From Rhodamnia argentea (taxonomy: Eukaryota; Streptophyta; Magnoliopsida; Myrtales; Myrtaceae): DNA of 64,000 nucleotides. Where the stretch lies: positions 25,426,934 to 25,490,933 of the forward strand of contig NC_063151.1 of assembly GCF_020921035.1 (NCBI RefSeq), given 5' to 3'. Position numbers and translations under genes: made by a program. This document shows positions 24,628-38,133 of this stretch, in pieces. Below the pieces are notes generated by a model. That model did no database searches, was not told where the DNA came from, and worked only from the letters and a program-made list of their open reading frames with translations. Positions within the stretch are counted from its first letter, which is position 1, and every line of letters begins with the position of its first letter.

Positions 24628-27600
24628 CTAAGTAGTGAGGATGGGAGGCATGTAGTCAGATTTGGCACCAAGAACCCGAGCCTTCGTGTCAGGGAAGTGC
24701 TCGAATCCTGGCAGTTCAGTGATGACTCCGTCACTGGCAACCCCAATAGGATAGCGAAGCAGATGACCAGGCAAGTCGCGCTCAAGTGTCTCGCTCGAGT
24801 AAAGATCCCAGTACTTTTCAGCGATCTGATTCACCTTCTTGATAGATTCCTCACTTTCAGGCTGGAGGAACGAGTCATCAAGCATTCCCAGGTGCTCATA
24901 CCACAGAGCCATACGGAAGCCATGGATCTGTCCACGTGCTGGCTCTCTTGTGGCCAGATGATGGGGCTGGTAAGCTCCCATTGCAATCTCTGAGTCTCTG
25001 GCACCATCCATCGATCTCTGGTTGATGTTGGCAGATCCAACTATTATGTACTCATCATCAACTGCATAAGAAAAATGTCAATACAATCACTTCCCAAATG
25101 AAAACTTGATTAAAAAAAGGACGTAAGACATCAACCAAAGTAGAATAAATACTCCATGCATACATTGTTGACGCCTAAATTTTGATTAATCTATTTTTTG
25201 CATAAAAATTATAAAAAATCATCTCACATATTTATTTTTAGCGTACATTGCATTGGCATATAATCGGGCAAGCGGAACACTTAATTTAGCATGCGTCTAG
25301 ACTAGGCACGGGATGGAAAAATACACCGAGAAGATTTGAAACTTCAAGGACTGTATTGCAAATACTTAAAATTTCGGGGACTCGTATTGCAAATACTTGG
25401 AACTTCGGGGAGTATTGCAAATACCAAAAGAAGATGAAGAAGGGAAGATGATGAAGGGAAGATAATGAAAAGAAGATGAAGAAGGGAAGATGATGAAGGG
25501 AAGATAATGAAGGGAAGATGAAAATGGAAGGTGAAGAAATGAAGATGAAGAAGGGAAGATGAAAATGGAAGGTGAAGAAATAAAGATGAAGAAGAGAAGA
25601 TGAAGATGGAAGGTGAAGAAATGAAGGTGAAGAATGAAGGATGAAGAACTTTGCCTATAAAAGAGAGAGCTCTTGGAAGAGTTTTAGAAGAGGGAAGTGG
25701 AAGAGAATTGAGAGAGAGAGTAGAAGAGAATTGAGAGAGTTTTTTAGGGAGGTGGAGAGAATTGAGAGAGTTTTGAGAGAGTTTTTGAGAAAAATCGAAG
25801 AGAAAATTCGAGAGTGAAGAAAAGAGTTTTAGTCGAGCATCATCTTCGACGAGTCCCGACACATATTTCGCCCCTTGCAACCCAACAACGCCATTGCTTG
25901 CCATTTTCGACGACAGCCGCGTTCTTCCCTCCGAGATCTTGAAGGGAACTATAACGTGTATGTGAGTAAGATTTTGTGTAATAGAAGGTAATCCTTTCCA
26001 TCTCGATCTACAAAATGTAATCGTTTGGTTTGAACATTTGTTTGTTTATTTTAGACATGCCACGTGTTCCAAATTTTAGCATTATTACATGTTAATTTAT
26101 TTTTATAAATACTGTGACTAGCTGGTTTTCTTTTTTCTAAATCACCCATGGTGTATATCGTACAAAGTTCAATGTTTTACATCCCCATAAAAAAGAAGAA
26201 AAACCAAAAAATTGCATCTTTGGATTTCAAGCAAAATCCATCAAAATAGCCAAATCAAATATTTTTCATGAAAATGGTACCGAAAGGGCGTTAGAGAAAT
26301 CGACGTAACCAAATCCCGAATTCAAAATCTCGGTTCGCGGAAATAAGATAGTTTTCTCCCGCTATTTTATTTAGGTTTCTAATCAACCTACCAAAAATGA
26401 TTAGTGGCGGCTCCAAAAATGAAAAATCTTTTGCAAGATAATCACATGAACCATAAGTTGCGATTTGGTATGGACTTGGGAGAGTCCGAGTTAGGTTAGT
26501 TAATTAATTAACCCGATAATCCATTAGCCCGAAAATTAACTTGTCTATTTTTTCTAGGTCGCGACATGCCTTGGGGACTCAAAGAGGACTTAGGCCGATA
26601 ATTTCATGAAAAAGAAATCACTTGATTTGGTAAACTTTGGTTGAATTCTCATTCTTAGGTGTTAAATGTTTTTGCAGATTGGGAGTTATAAGGGGAGGAG
26701 TGATCGGCTAACCCTTTGTTTCAGCTTGGTGAATTGGAATTGTGATTTAACTTTTGAATCATGGAAGCGGTGTTTGCCTTTAATTGTTGTGCATGATTTA
26801 TCGTATTTGCACTGACTCGCACATAACCGTGACCGGACTGGGTCACACTAATAGTTTTAAGATGGTATTTAGATGGTGCTTTAACCTTGGCGGTAAGGTT
26901 TCGCTAAAGGTTATCCCATCTGGATCCCGAAAATTTTTCAAAAATGGCTCAAGGGTCGTTCTCATACACGTGAGGCTACGATGCATGAGAATTGCCCTTG
27001 TCGACCGAACCAAGCCGAAGTGATTGGACCCGACTAGTCATGACTATTGTACGCGAGGTTGCGACTAGTCATGATGATTGCGCGCGAGGCTGCGACATGT
27101 CATTTCGTTCATCATTTCACTTTGCAAAGCCTTTTGGATAGATAGAATAAGATTTAAATTCACAATTCATGCGCATGTCTTTGTGATTGGCATTTTCTTC
27201 GTATGAGAGGTAATTTCTTGTCTCTTGTACCCTGTTATCTCATTTTTATTTTGGGCCGGTCCATGGTTTAGGTTGATTGTTTAGAAGTTTCATTGTCTTA
27301 TTTTCAATTTCGCACTTTGCTTCCGTAGCTTTTACAATTTCATCGGTTGTCCTCAATTTTGATTTGGCTTATTCCTGTTGTGCGATTTTTACTAAATTCT
27401 ACGATCGAGCTTTGAGTAAGTACCAAACACGAAAGTTGTAGACCTATGTTTCAACTAATATCTTGCAAAATTTCAGAATTAAATTCATAATTTAAGATGG
27501 CCCTTCGTTTTTTCAACAACATGCGGTTATAACAGTTTTCTGAACGTGATTGTTTTGGAGAGACACATTAAACTGATTTGATCCGTGCATTTCTAGTCTG

Positions 27601-30600
27601 ATTGGCCAACATAAAAGTTGTTCATCACCTTCTCAACTATAAGCTCGTAAAATTTGGACATGTTTTGATCAACGTACGGATTAATACGAATTTTTTTAAA
27701 GCGGACAAACTGAAAATTACATGTTTCAATCCTTTGGCCATAATCACTTTGTTCGTTTGAGTCTAGAGGGATGTCATGGGCCGGCTCGCTATTCTTGCTC
27801 CCTATACTCATTTTGGGTTTGTTACTGCGTACGGGTAATTTGTCACGGATCCTCTACACATTACTCGATCGCCGCAAAGAGGATGTCCGACATCAACGCT
27901 ATCGTCGTCTTTGCCCTAGACGAGAAACTTGGCTCCTTGATCGAGCGCTTTGAAGGGATGATGTCCCGAAAGATGGAAGAAATTATGGCCGCCTTCACCG
28001 CCAAACTTCAATCATCCGCCGCCATCCCGCCGCTTCCTGCTCTAATTCCTCCTACGGACAACGTCGGTAAAGCCCTAGAAGCTACTCCCTATCCGACAAT
28101 GCCGCTAGAGGATGTGATCATCACAGGCGTGAACTCGAGCACGCCGCCCGTAGTCCCAATCCCTCAAGCCAACCCCGTGGCCCCCGGGTTGAATGGTGAT
28201 ACGGTCAAACTTGTTGGCCCAAATGGAACAGAGGATCCGAGAGGTTAAGGGGACTCACAACATACCCCGGATTGACTTGTCTGTCTTTTCAAAGGTCAGG
28301 CCGGAGAAGTTCAAGATGCCCGACTTTGAGAAGTATGATGGAACTTCCAACCCGGCCACGCGTATGTACCGGGCAAGAATGAATAAGCATGCGACCAACG
28401 GTCCCTTAATGGTTCGGACCTTCCGGCTAGTTTAAAAGAAGCTGCCATGAGATGGTATACGGACTACGAGATCTACCGGATGGATGATTGGGAGAAGGCG
28501 CTAATGCTTTCATCAAACATTTCACTTTAACTTGGACGTGCTCACCACCGGAGAGGACCTTGAGGCTTGAGATGAAAAAGGAAGAAACAATCAAGCAATA
28601 TGCCACGGGTGGAGGAACGTGGCATCTCAGTGAAACCGGTCCCTCCCGAAAGGGAACTCATGAAATTGTTTGTTTCCACCCGCCGCTGTTATGAGAACTC
28701 GAATTTTGGGATCTGTCACGTCATTCAGCCATCTCATCGCAATGGTGAAGAAATCGAGAACGGCATGAAGAAAGGTTGGTACGGTGATGTCGCCATGACG
28801 ACTAAGAGGTTTGTGGTAAGGAAAGACAATGAGTCGGCCGGGTCAACATGACCTACGGCCCAAAAACCCACGACCCACGCCGTCGTGCAGATTCCTAATC
28901 GGCCAGGCTAATTTCGGCATGCAACGACAAAGAGGGAATCAACGGTCTCCTCGGCGGTTACCCCTCTACCAGAACCCCGTCGTGTACTTGCGGTTCGCGT
29001 AAGAGAGATTTATCGACTTCCGAGCCTCTACGACCCAGAATACGAGCTTGCCGAGATATGATCCATCGAAGAAATGTGATTACCTGCGGGGAGCTTGGAC
29101 ATGACACCGATGGCTGTTTTTGTGAAGCATCGGATTCAAGATCTCCTGGATTCTAAAGCATTCTCATTTCAAGGCAACAAACAGCCAAATGTCCGAATAA
29201 TCCTTTGCGATCATTCCGGTAAAGTTAATTGTCGTATTCGGGTGGGAATACAGGTTGGTGCTAGTAAGGATGAAGGAGTCTTCGATATCGCCGGTTGTTT
29301 TGATGATGTAACCATTTGCTATATCGAAGACGGAGCGCATAAGGAGGAACCTTACCCGACGCCTAAACCTTCCAAATCATTCATTAATGCCATATGTGAT
29401 GATCCACTAGAGAGTTTAGATTCGGAGTAACATCTTTATGTTTATGCAATCCCCTACGTGGGACATTTTCTGTTTCCTTTAGGTTTTGGATCGCATTTGG
29501 ATTTCTATTCTGTCTTGCACTCTTGGATTTTCTTTCCTATAAGATGTAATTTCATATCAATAAAATTGCACCATTTTTCGAATCTTGTTGGAGTATCCCA
29601 AACCAACCCGATGACGATAACCAACGACCAACAAGTTTGTCATCATGGTAAGAATCGAGGGTTGGGCTTCTTCAAGAATTCATGTCCCACGGTTTTGAAA
29701 AAATAAAAATAAAAAAAGTTCTTCAAAAAATCATATCGTAATTAAGCCCTGTTTGTCCTTTTGATTTTGTTACTTTATGTTTCAAGGGGAGGGGAACTTA
29801 GTGGATTTGAAGTATACGACCTAGATGAGTCCAGTCCGGATTATGAGGAAATTCGTCGGATTTCGAACGACATGAGGAGATCAGCCCTTGACCGGTGAAC
29901 AAACTGTCTCGGTCGACCTAGGCGATGCGGAAAACCCTAAAGATGTTAAGATCGGGGCAAACCTTTCCAAAGAGATGATCGAGCGCTTGACTAAGCTCCT
30001 AAGGATTACTGTGACATTTTCGCGGTCCTATGCGGATATGCCCGGTCTTGACCGTTCCATTGTCGAACATTGTTTGCCGACGGATCTTTCGGCTAAGCCG
30101 TGGTGCAAAAGTCAGGAGGGCCGGACTAGAATTGGTCCGGAAGATCAAAGAGGAAGTCATGAAGGTGCTTGACGTCGGATTCCTTGAGACTACGGAATAT
30201 TCGATTGGTTGCCAATATAGTCCCGTCATAAAGAAGGATGGGCGTATTCGGTCTGCGGGTTTCAATTGTTCTCATTCATGGCGGGTACAATCGGATCCCG
30301 ATGAATGTCAATGACAAGTTGAAAATCACCAACACCACGGCTTAGTGGTCGGGGGAATGATAGTGGTCCGAGGCGTCTGGTTCGATCCTAGGATTTGGCG
30401 TCAATGTACAAAGATTAATAAAAATCTTTTACTGCAGTTCAATGCCGATTGAAGCTCACCAAATGGTTACAAAACCGGAGAGATAACATCACAAACATAC
30501 AATCCGATCCGGATGAATCGATCTTTTCAATTCAAAGTTCGCAAGGAATACGTACAAGGGTAAAGCAGATCGTTTCAACTCGTTTAGAACATGAGAACGT

Positions 30601-33600
30601 ACATTGACGCTTTCCCTTTTGATTTTTACAAGGGTCACCTTTCCGGATAGGGAAGTATCCCTTCTCCCTAAAATTAATGAAATGAGAAATTCCCGGAGCC
30701 TTTGACAATCTCATGTCTCGAACCGGATAATGAAGTTTTGCAACTTATTTGCATGAGCGGGGGCAACTCACGATCCACGCCCTAAGAAGTTTCTTATGTG
30801 CTTGGAATTTGTCCACCAAGATAAAAGTTTTGCATTTTACATGCTCAAAACACTTATACATTGCATAGTTTGCGCATGACGTTCCTCATGTTTAATTTAC
30901 CAACTCGAATAAGGAACATGAACCGCATAAGATACATCGAATGTATGGAATGGGGCGACAGGATGATGAAAGGCAATCTTTTTCCAAACACGTCCCATTT
31001 TTTCAGGCGAGATGAACGGTGGCCAAATTCGCATTCCCGAGGTAAAGAGTTTTCTCGCAAAGGTACGATAACTGAAGTAACGGAGGCGTTCATTTCTCTA
31101 TCCTAAACACTACGAGTTATCCATTGATTACTCCTTTTGAGCGGTGGTTTCATTTCTTTCCTGTCAAGAACCACCCTACATCGGGGTCCGATGAGTTAAT
31201 TCTAACAAAACACGAGGTAAATGGTTAGAAATTTTCTTGCTCGGACTAACATTAATTGGGTGTTTCTTTGCATTTATACTGAATTTTAATTCAAGTGCCT
31301 TAGGATGATGAAGATCATTCACTTTCTATCCTATACACTTCATTCTTTGCATAGCCCACTTGAGCAAATTCATTTCTTAAACCCCTGTTGGTGATCATTT
31401 GCTCATTCCAAAGGCGAAGATAGCATTTTCCCAAGGATTAGAATTGGAGATGGTCGAGTCAACGGAGAATTCCCGAATGATCATTATGCTTGTTGTAATT
31501 CTGGTTCAAAGTCATGGGATTGTAAAAAAGGAGAGGCAAACTGGCTTAAAGGAGAAGGGCCCGCTCTAAAAAAAAAAAAAAAAAACAAAAAATAAAAAAA
31601 GCAAAATAAAGAGATGTCGAAGGGCTCTCAAAGAAAAGGAAAAGAAATCTTTTCTCGAAAAAAAGAAAAAAAAGAAAAATGAGAGTCGGAGTAAGAAAAG
31701 CAAAGGCGATCTCATATGAAAATTTCAAGCATAGGAAAAGCAAAGTGCCTACCAAAAGTAAGGCCAATGCACATTCATTTGTAAAGTACTTCGAATTTTG
31801 AATGTACATTTTTGCATGTTAAGTTGTAAATTCCATGTACATGTTTGCATTGTGTCTCTTGCAAATCCTTGCAGACACTTGTTGTGAAGAAGACTCCCAA
31901 GAAATCGTTTGTAAAGTGCAATTTTCGTAGAAAACTACCATCCCTCATTCAATGATGGTATTCTTTAAGACATTTAAGACCAAGATCGGTGACTAGTCGG
32001 CGATGATCACTAACGTCAAGCCCCTTCTCATTTAATTTCTGAGCCAAACGAGCCTTTTCGTTCTCGTCCCCAATCCTAGCCTACGTTATAACCCTCCAAA
32101 GTCTCTTCGATTAGGGCACTTGAGTTAACGTGAGTTAAATGATTTTAAGCATCACTCGAAGAAGTTCGAGCAAGATTATTTCTCTCATTTTTGCAGGATT
32201 CTTGACTTGTAAATCCGGGCAAATGATGAAGAAATTCATTCACTTGACTCAACGGAGTCCCCTTTGTAAACCTTTGACCTAGCTCTCATTACGGTCCTAA
32301 TCAAGACCTCGGATCGACTTCGTATCAATTGCGAGATTACTTGGATCCTTATCGAATGCGATGATGGAAAGATTGAGTGATTTCTCTTGAATCTAGACAG
32401 ATAAATAGCTTTTCTCGAGTGAGAGAAAGCCCTTTCGGACTGAAGTCCCCTATTCCTCACATTCGAGGTATTCGTAATGTGAGAACCTCCGGACAAAATT
32501 GGTAATGCAAACTTGACGAATGGTTATGCATGAACCATAGTATGAGTGATTGCATTATACTCATTGTTGAATATGTTTGTGTGTGTTACCTCGACATTCT
32601 ATGATAGGTAATACATTCCATGTTCGAGTTCCCTCCCGGTCTCGAAATTCATCCAGGATTATTGAATGAGCAAGTTTTTTTGGCAATGCCTACCTGTACG
32701 ATCAGAATCCGCTTCGTTCCTTGATTAATCGTTTGGAGAACCCGTAAGTTTTTCGAACCCCTTTTCAAATTAACAACTCTTCTCATGATAGTTGTTATGA
32801 TTCAATTCGCAATATGCCCCTTTGTACTTATCGATTCCATTCGATGGTGCTCCCATCAAATATTGTTCAATTCGTGCAATATGCCTCTTCGTCAGTCGTC
32901 TCTACCGGCGATCTTGACATCTTATCAAATCATAACGACGTAGCTCTTATGGTTTCAATCTCGGGAAGACATATGACGCGATCTTGACATCTTATCAAAT
33001 CATAACGACGTAGCTCTTATGGTTTCAATCTCGGACGTGAAGACATATGCGCGATCTTGACATCTCTTCAAATCGTAACGACGTAGCTCTTATGATTTTA
33101 TCGGATCACGAGACGTATGCACTGGTGATCTTGACCTTTAGTCGGCTCATAATGACATAGCTCTTATGATTTTCGGCCTTTATCAAATCATGAAGACATA
33201 AGCACCCATATTTTTGATCCAAACCAAATCATAACGACGTAGCTCTTATGATTTTGGTTCCCTTTATCGAATCGTGAAGACATATGCTGGCATTTCGACA
33301 TTTAATCAACTCACAACGACTAGCTCTTGTGAACTTGATCCCACTTCTTTCGACTCACAACGACGTAGCTCTTGTGATCTCAAACGACCACATATCTTGC
33401 GCCGTCTTGCATTAGGGAGAAGTCTCGATAATGATAGGCCAAATACCTTAAAATCCTTGCATCGAAAGAAGCTTGGAAATTAAGAGAACCATTAGCTTAC
33501 GAGAAATTTGGTAAAAGGTATTCTTGTATGCGATCCATGTGGTTTCTCTAACATGAAAAAGGGAAATTATGACACGTGTTATTTACGTCTTGCATATCAT

Positions 33601-36600
33601 GCATCACTTCATTACATAAAAATGGGATTAAAACTCCCGCCAAAAAGTTCATCCATAATTTGTCAAAATTTAGGATTCAATTTGTCTTTGAGCGGAACCT
33701 CTCGGCCTCCACTCAAAGAGGGGCAGTGTTGACGCCTAAATTTTGATTAATCTATTTTTTGCATAAAAATTATAAAAATCATCTCACATATTTATTTTTA
33801 GCGTACATTGCATTGGCATATAATCGGGCAAGAACACTTAATTTAGCATGCGTCTAGACTAGGCACGGGATGGAAAAATACACCGAGAAGATTTGAAACT
33901 TCAAGGACGTATTGCAAATACTTAAAATTTCGGGATTGTATTGCAAATACTTGGAACTTCGGGATCGTATTGCAAATACCAAAAGAAGATGAAGAAGGGA
34001 AGATGATGAAGGGAAGATAATGAAAAGAAGATGAAGAAGGGAAGATGATGAAGGGAAGATAATGAAGGGAAGATGAAAATGGAAGGTGAAGAAATGAAGA
34101 TGAAGAAGGGAAGATGAAAATGGAAGGTGAAGAAATAAAGATGAAGAAGAGAAGATGAAGATGGAAGGTGAAGAAATGAAGGTGAAGAATGAAGGATGAA
34201 GAACTTTGCCTATAAAAGAGAGAGCTCTTGAGAAGAGTTTTAGAAGAGGGAAGTGGAAGAGAATTGAGAGAGAGAGTAGAGAGAATTGAGAGAGTTTTTA
34301 GGGAGGTGGAAGAGAATTGAGAGAGTTTTGAGAGAGTTTTTGAGAAAAATCAGAAGAGAAAATTCGAGAGTGAAGAAAAGAGTTTTAGTCGAGCATCATC
34401 TTCGACGAGTCCCGACACATATTTCGCCCCTTGCAACCCAACAACGCCATTGCTTGCCATTTTCGACGACAGCTTCTTCCACTCGAGATCTTGAAGGGAA
34501 CTATAACGTGTATGTGAGTAAGATTTTGTGTAATAGAAGGTAATCCTTTCCATCTCGATCTACAAAATGTAATCGTTTGGTTTGAACATTTGTTTGTTTA
34601 TTTTAGACATGCCACTGTTCCAAATTTTAGCATTATTACATGTTAATTTATTTTTATAAATACTTGACTACTGGTTTTTTTTCTAAATCACCCATGTGTA
34701 TATCGTACAAAGTTCAATGTTTTACATCCCCATAAAAAGAAGAAAAACCAAAAAATTGCATCTTTGGATTTCAAGCAAAATCCATCAAAATAGCCAAATC
34801 AAATATTTTTCATGAAAATGGTACCGAAAGGGCGTCGTAACCAAATCCCCGAATTCAAAATCTCTCGGTTCGCGGAAATAAGATAGTTTTCTCCCGCTAT
34901 TTTATTTAGGTTTCTAATCAACCTACCAAAAATGATTAGTGGCGGCTCCAAAAAATGAAAAATCTTTTGCAAGATAATCACATGAACCATAAGTTGCGAT
35001 TTGGTATGGACTTGGGAGAGTCCGAGTTAGGTTAGTTAATTAATTAACCCGATAATCCATTAGCCCGAAAATTAACTTGTCTATTTTTTCTAGGTCGCGA
35101 CATACATATGCAAGTAAATTAGACGGGAAGACAATATTGTACGTTTTAATATTTAAGTAGGATCTCAACTGTATGACCACACCTCCATATTGCTTCAACT
35201 CTGATGATCTCTTCTAACGCTGAAGATACTTGAAAATGAAAACCTAAAATGGAGAGAAATTAAATAACAAACAAATAGACGAGCAAGACACTCACCGATC
35301 ATCATCTTGGCGTGAACATAGATCATAAATCGCCGAGCTTCCTGGGCTCTCATATAATCTGAATCAGGTTCAGGCTTCTCCGAAGGCTCATATTCTCCAC
35401 TCCTCTTGACCTCTCGATTTCCAAGACAGAAAAGTGTCAAATAATTTCGAGGGTCCTCGTCAATACCCTTCGCTTTCAGAGCTTGGATAATATCCTTGTA
35501 CATCATCTCCAATGTCCTCTTCTGCCAATCTAATATTGCCTGCACCGATCCACTCTCTGGAATGCCCTCAGGCCACATTGGCACTACAACATAGACACTG
35601 AACCTCTCCCCAGCTTCAATCTTACTAACAATTTTAAGTGAAAGCTCCTTGGGGATAAGATGCAAGGCATTAATATCCTCAGCCTTTATACCATCAGCAG
35701 ACCAAGCAAACGAGCTTCCCAGAAAATACTGGTTCTCGATATAAATGAAATTTTTGGCACGTCGGATTGCATTTATATAAGCATCCTGAATGCTTCGATC
35801 GATGATATTATCCTTCCCACTGACAAGCCCAGCTCTAGCAGCATCTTCAGGAGTCTCGGGGAAGCCAAAAGCAGCTCCACCATCTATCGATCTGAATAAT
35901 TGCACGTGCCATCTTTCAGGGTCATCGGCGAACATAACAGGAGAAGGGGGGATAATAACATCATCAAGCTCCCTTAGCGGAAGAAGCACATCCTTACCGC
36001 CCTGCTTTCTCCATCGCTGCTCAAAGTTAAACAAAACGTCCCAAGCAATGGGTCCTTCAAGCCGCGAGTGAATATCATGCCAAGGTTCCCTAGGACCACC
36101 CTTGGTGATTGAAGCACCCGCAAAGTTTGGTTGGTGGAAATCATCATGATGAGCTGTATCTAATGTCCTGAAAAGAGAATGGAATTGAGTGTCGTATCTC
36201 CCATCACACAGATCAATACCACCTACAAAGCTCACAATCCTCCTCCTTTGTGATCCTTCACTAGGCATCTCACTGTCCACCACAACAATCTTCTGGTGAT
36301 GAGTGAACATGGTGGAAATTTGTAGATCTTGAACAATGCTTCCACCGTCATCAGGATTACGAGGGCACAAGACACAGTGCACGTCGGCGCTGTGGAAGTA
36401 ATGTTCAGTTTCTTCATCATGAGTGGCCATCAGTCCATCCTTTTTCAACAAGCCTACAGATGTCCTATCATCCCAAACAAGCATCAGCACCCTAACCCCT
36501 TCACTTGCCTTCTTTTTTAGTAGCTCCCCTATAGTGATATCTCCTCCAGGCCTTGGCCTCCTCGCATCCCTGACAAGAGAGATCTCAGCATACACTGACC

Positions 36601-38133
36601 AACCAGTAATGTAGATCAAATGCTTTGCATTGCTGATTGCATCAAAGATATCTTCCCAACATCTGTGAGGCTCGTAATACTTGCCTCCAGCAAGAGGGAT
36701 TTTTGGAACGAAATTGTCTGGGACGTGAGCATCCTGGTAAAGAGATACTTTACATCCTTGTCTCTGTGAGAAGAATGTATAAGGAACTCCAGGAAATTTT
36801 GCACTTCTAATACCCCAACCGAAGTTACGGTCTTTGCTGACATCAAAGTACTGCAGCTTCACATGGATCTTCGAACCTATAGAATTTCTCTCATCATCCA
36901 CGATTTCAACCCATCTATCCAGCTCTTCCCCGCCCAACAACTCATCAACAGGAACATATGCTCTTCCAATCAATGTTGCACCGATAGGGTTGTCATCCTT
37001 GATGGTAAATACAACATCTGAGGCCATGTGGGCACAATAGATGTGGAAGGACTCATACCAGCGTGGGCTAGAAGGTTCGTTTTGGATTATTCTTGTCCTT
37101 CCAACTCTAGCCTTTCCTAAATCAATTGTGGCATACAGTTTAGTCACTCCCTTGCCTATGCCAACAGTCTCTTCAATATTAGCCATAATCTGCAACGAAA
37201 ATAAAGTTTATCAAACTCTGATGATTGAAGATAATAATTTCAGCTAAAACAAAGATCCCATCAGCAGCAATGCTTGAGAAAGATGCCCATACATAAGCTT
37301 AAATCGTAGCAACTGTGCAGCGACAATAGTCAATTATATGCCTCTTTGCATAAGATGTTCTCTCATCTGGTCGACCAATTAGGCAGATTGACATGATGCA
37401 TATTATATCAACCTCTGTGAAGAACTTAATATCATAGGTTGATTTACAGAATCAAGTTCAACAGTCTATAGAAATTAGTGCATGAGACCATGGGCGTCGA
37501 CAACATCAAGTAATCCCTACACCAATCCTCGAGTCCCTCCCATCTTTATCTTTGTCTTCTCCATCAAGATAAGTTATTCACATGTCATTGAAATAACACG
37601 GGTTAAGCTTACTCAGGGCACAAGATCACTGAAGTCAAGGGCCCCAAAGACACGATAATCCAAAAGAAGATCCATAAAAGGGATGAGATATACCATAATT
37701 AACAGAAAAGAGACGGCCAATACGTAGTGATATACAGACGAAAAAAAACCAACAGAGATCCTAAGCGATATCACCAATGTGAGCCTATCCCCATACTACC
37801 ATCATGAAACCACTCCCTTTCGTGTTTCTTCGACATTGATTATGAAAAAAGAAATCGGAAAACAGTTTTCTCGGTCATCACACTGTAGCGATATCTTACA
37901 ATAAAAAAAAACTACCGTTCTCACTATCAGCTAAAGCATCTCCGATCGAGCTCGAAACACATGGCAACGCCACTTTAGGCCTTCGTTCTCAGCAGAACCG
38001 AACCGATCAACGACGATCCATGGAGATCGAGGAGATGTACCTTGCGAAAGAACTTGGGAGCGCCACCGTGGTGAAGCTTATCCACTTCATAGACCGTGGC
38101 GTGGAGCGTCCCGTGCAGCAGTATCTGCGCCAT
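24628..38133 (-). CDS. PLDALPHA1: phospholipase D alpha, three coding exons, 806 aa, last intron enlarged by a retroelement
   Basis: Exons on the minus strand are 38133-38041 ([20 protein letters not shown] and on to FFRK), 37189-35296 and 25061-24628, all in phase at GT/AG. The protein has an N-terminal C2 domain (about residues 1-150, Ca2+/phospholipid binding). Two HKD motifs follow: HHQKIVVVD, and [20 protein letters not shown] which is split by the second intron after AAGATGATGATCG. The conserved [13 protein letters not shown] and the C-terminal PPILTT are present. The enzyme hydrolyses phosphatidylcholine and related lipids to phosphatidic acid in stress, ABA and wound signalling, at the cytosol/membrane interface. 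Length and motifs match full-length plant PLD alpha, and no coding lesion is visible. The last intron is 10,234 bp, of which 9,937 bp is an inserted LTR element. Without it the intron would be about 290 bp. Confidence 0.95.
25161..25165. repeat. left target-site duplication of the LTR element
   Basis: The five bases tacat directly precede the 5' LTR. The same five bases follow the 3' LTR at 35103-35107. Confidence 0.9.
25166..26566 (+). repeat. 5' LTR
   Basis: This 1,401-bp repeat has TG...CA ends. It contains a purine-rich (gaagatgaa)n-like tract at about 25425-25650, followed by a TATA-like box (cctataaaagag) near 25655, where element transcription would begin. The primer-binding site downstream of 26566 does not match the usual initiator-Met tRNA pattern, and I could not assign it. 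Confidence 0.92.
27027..27100 (+). repeat. short tandem repeat inside the LTR element leader
   Basis: Two units of about 36 bases each carry cgactagtcatga followed by tgcgcgaggctgcgac-like words, just downstream of the 5' LTR. They lie in the untranslated leader of the retroelement. Confidence 0.5.
32909..33385 (+). repeat. degenerate tandem repeat in the 3' part of the LTR element
   Basis: About seven units of 45-75 bases share the words gatcttgacatc, aaatcataacgacgtagctc and gaagacatatg. The array lies upstream of the 3' LTR, in a part of the element with no protein match. Confidence 0.8.
33727..35102 (+). repeat. 3' LTR
   Basis: This 1,376-bp repeat matches the 5' LTR along its whole length, including the purine-rich tract and the TATA-like box near 34210. 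The differences between the two LTRs are few and mostly short length changes. It is preceded by a purine-rich stretch ending at 33726. Confidence 0.92.

Larger units (their letters stand above)
25166..35102 (+). mobile_element. Ty3/Gypsy-type LTR retrotransposon, young insertion with a broken interior
   Basis: It spans 9,937 bp with a 5' LTR at 25166-26566 and a 3' LTR at 33727-35102. Both start TGTTGACG and end GCGACA, and the insertion is flanked by the 5-bp duplication tacat. A gag-like region lies around 28200-28700, a protease-like region around 29095-29430 and a short reverse-transcriptase-like region around 30140-30320. The remaining pol domains are not recognisable. A purine-rich tract precedes the 3' LTR. 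The interior carries many breaks and cannot be autonomous. The two LTRs are nearly identical, which implies a recent insertion. The element lies antisense to the PLD alpha gene, wholly within its last intron. The family call rests on the gag words ([16 protein letters not shown]) and is probable rather than certain. Confidence 0.93.

Noticed and set aside
25344-25904. 186-residue minus-strand open frame with Ser/Phe/Leu runs
   Set aside because: It is the antisense of the purine-rich repeat inside the 5' LTR; the same shadow recurs in the 3' LTR.
32909-33385. regularly spaced repeats considered as a CRISPR-like array
   Set aside because: The units degenerate gradually, have no distinct spacers and lie inside a plant LTR element; they are ordinary tandem repeats.
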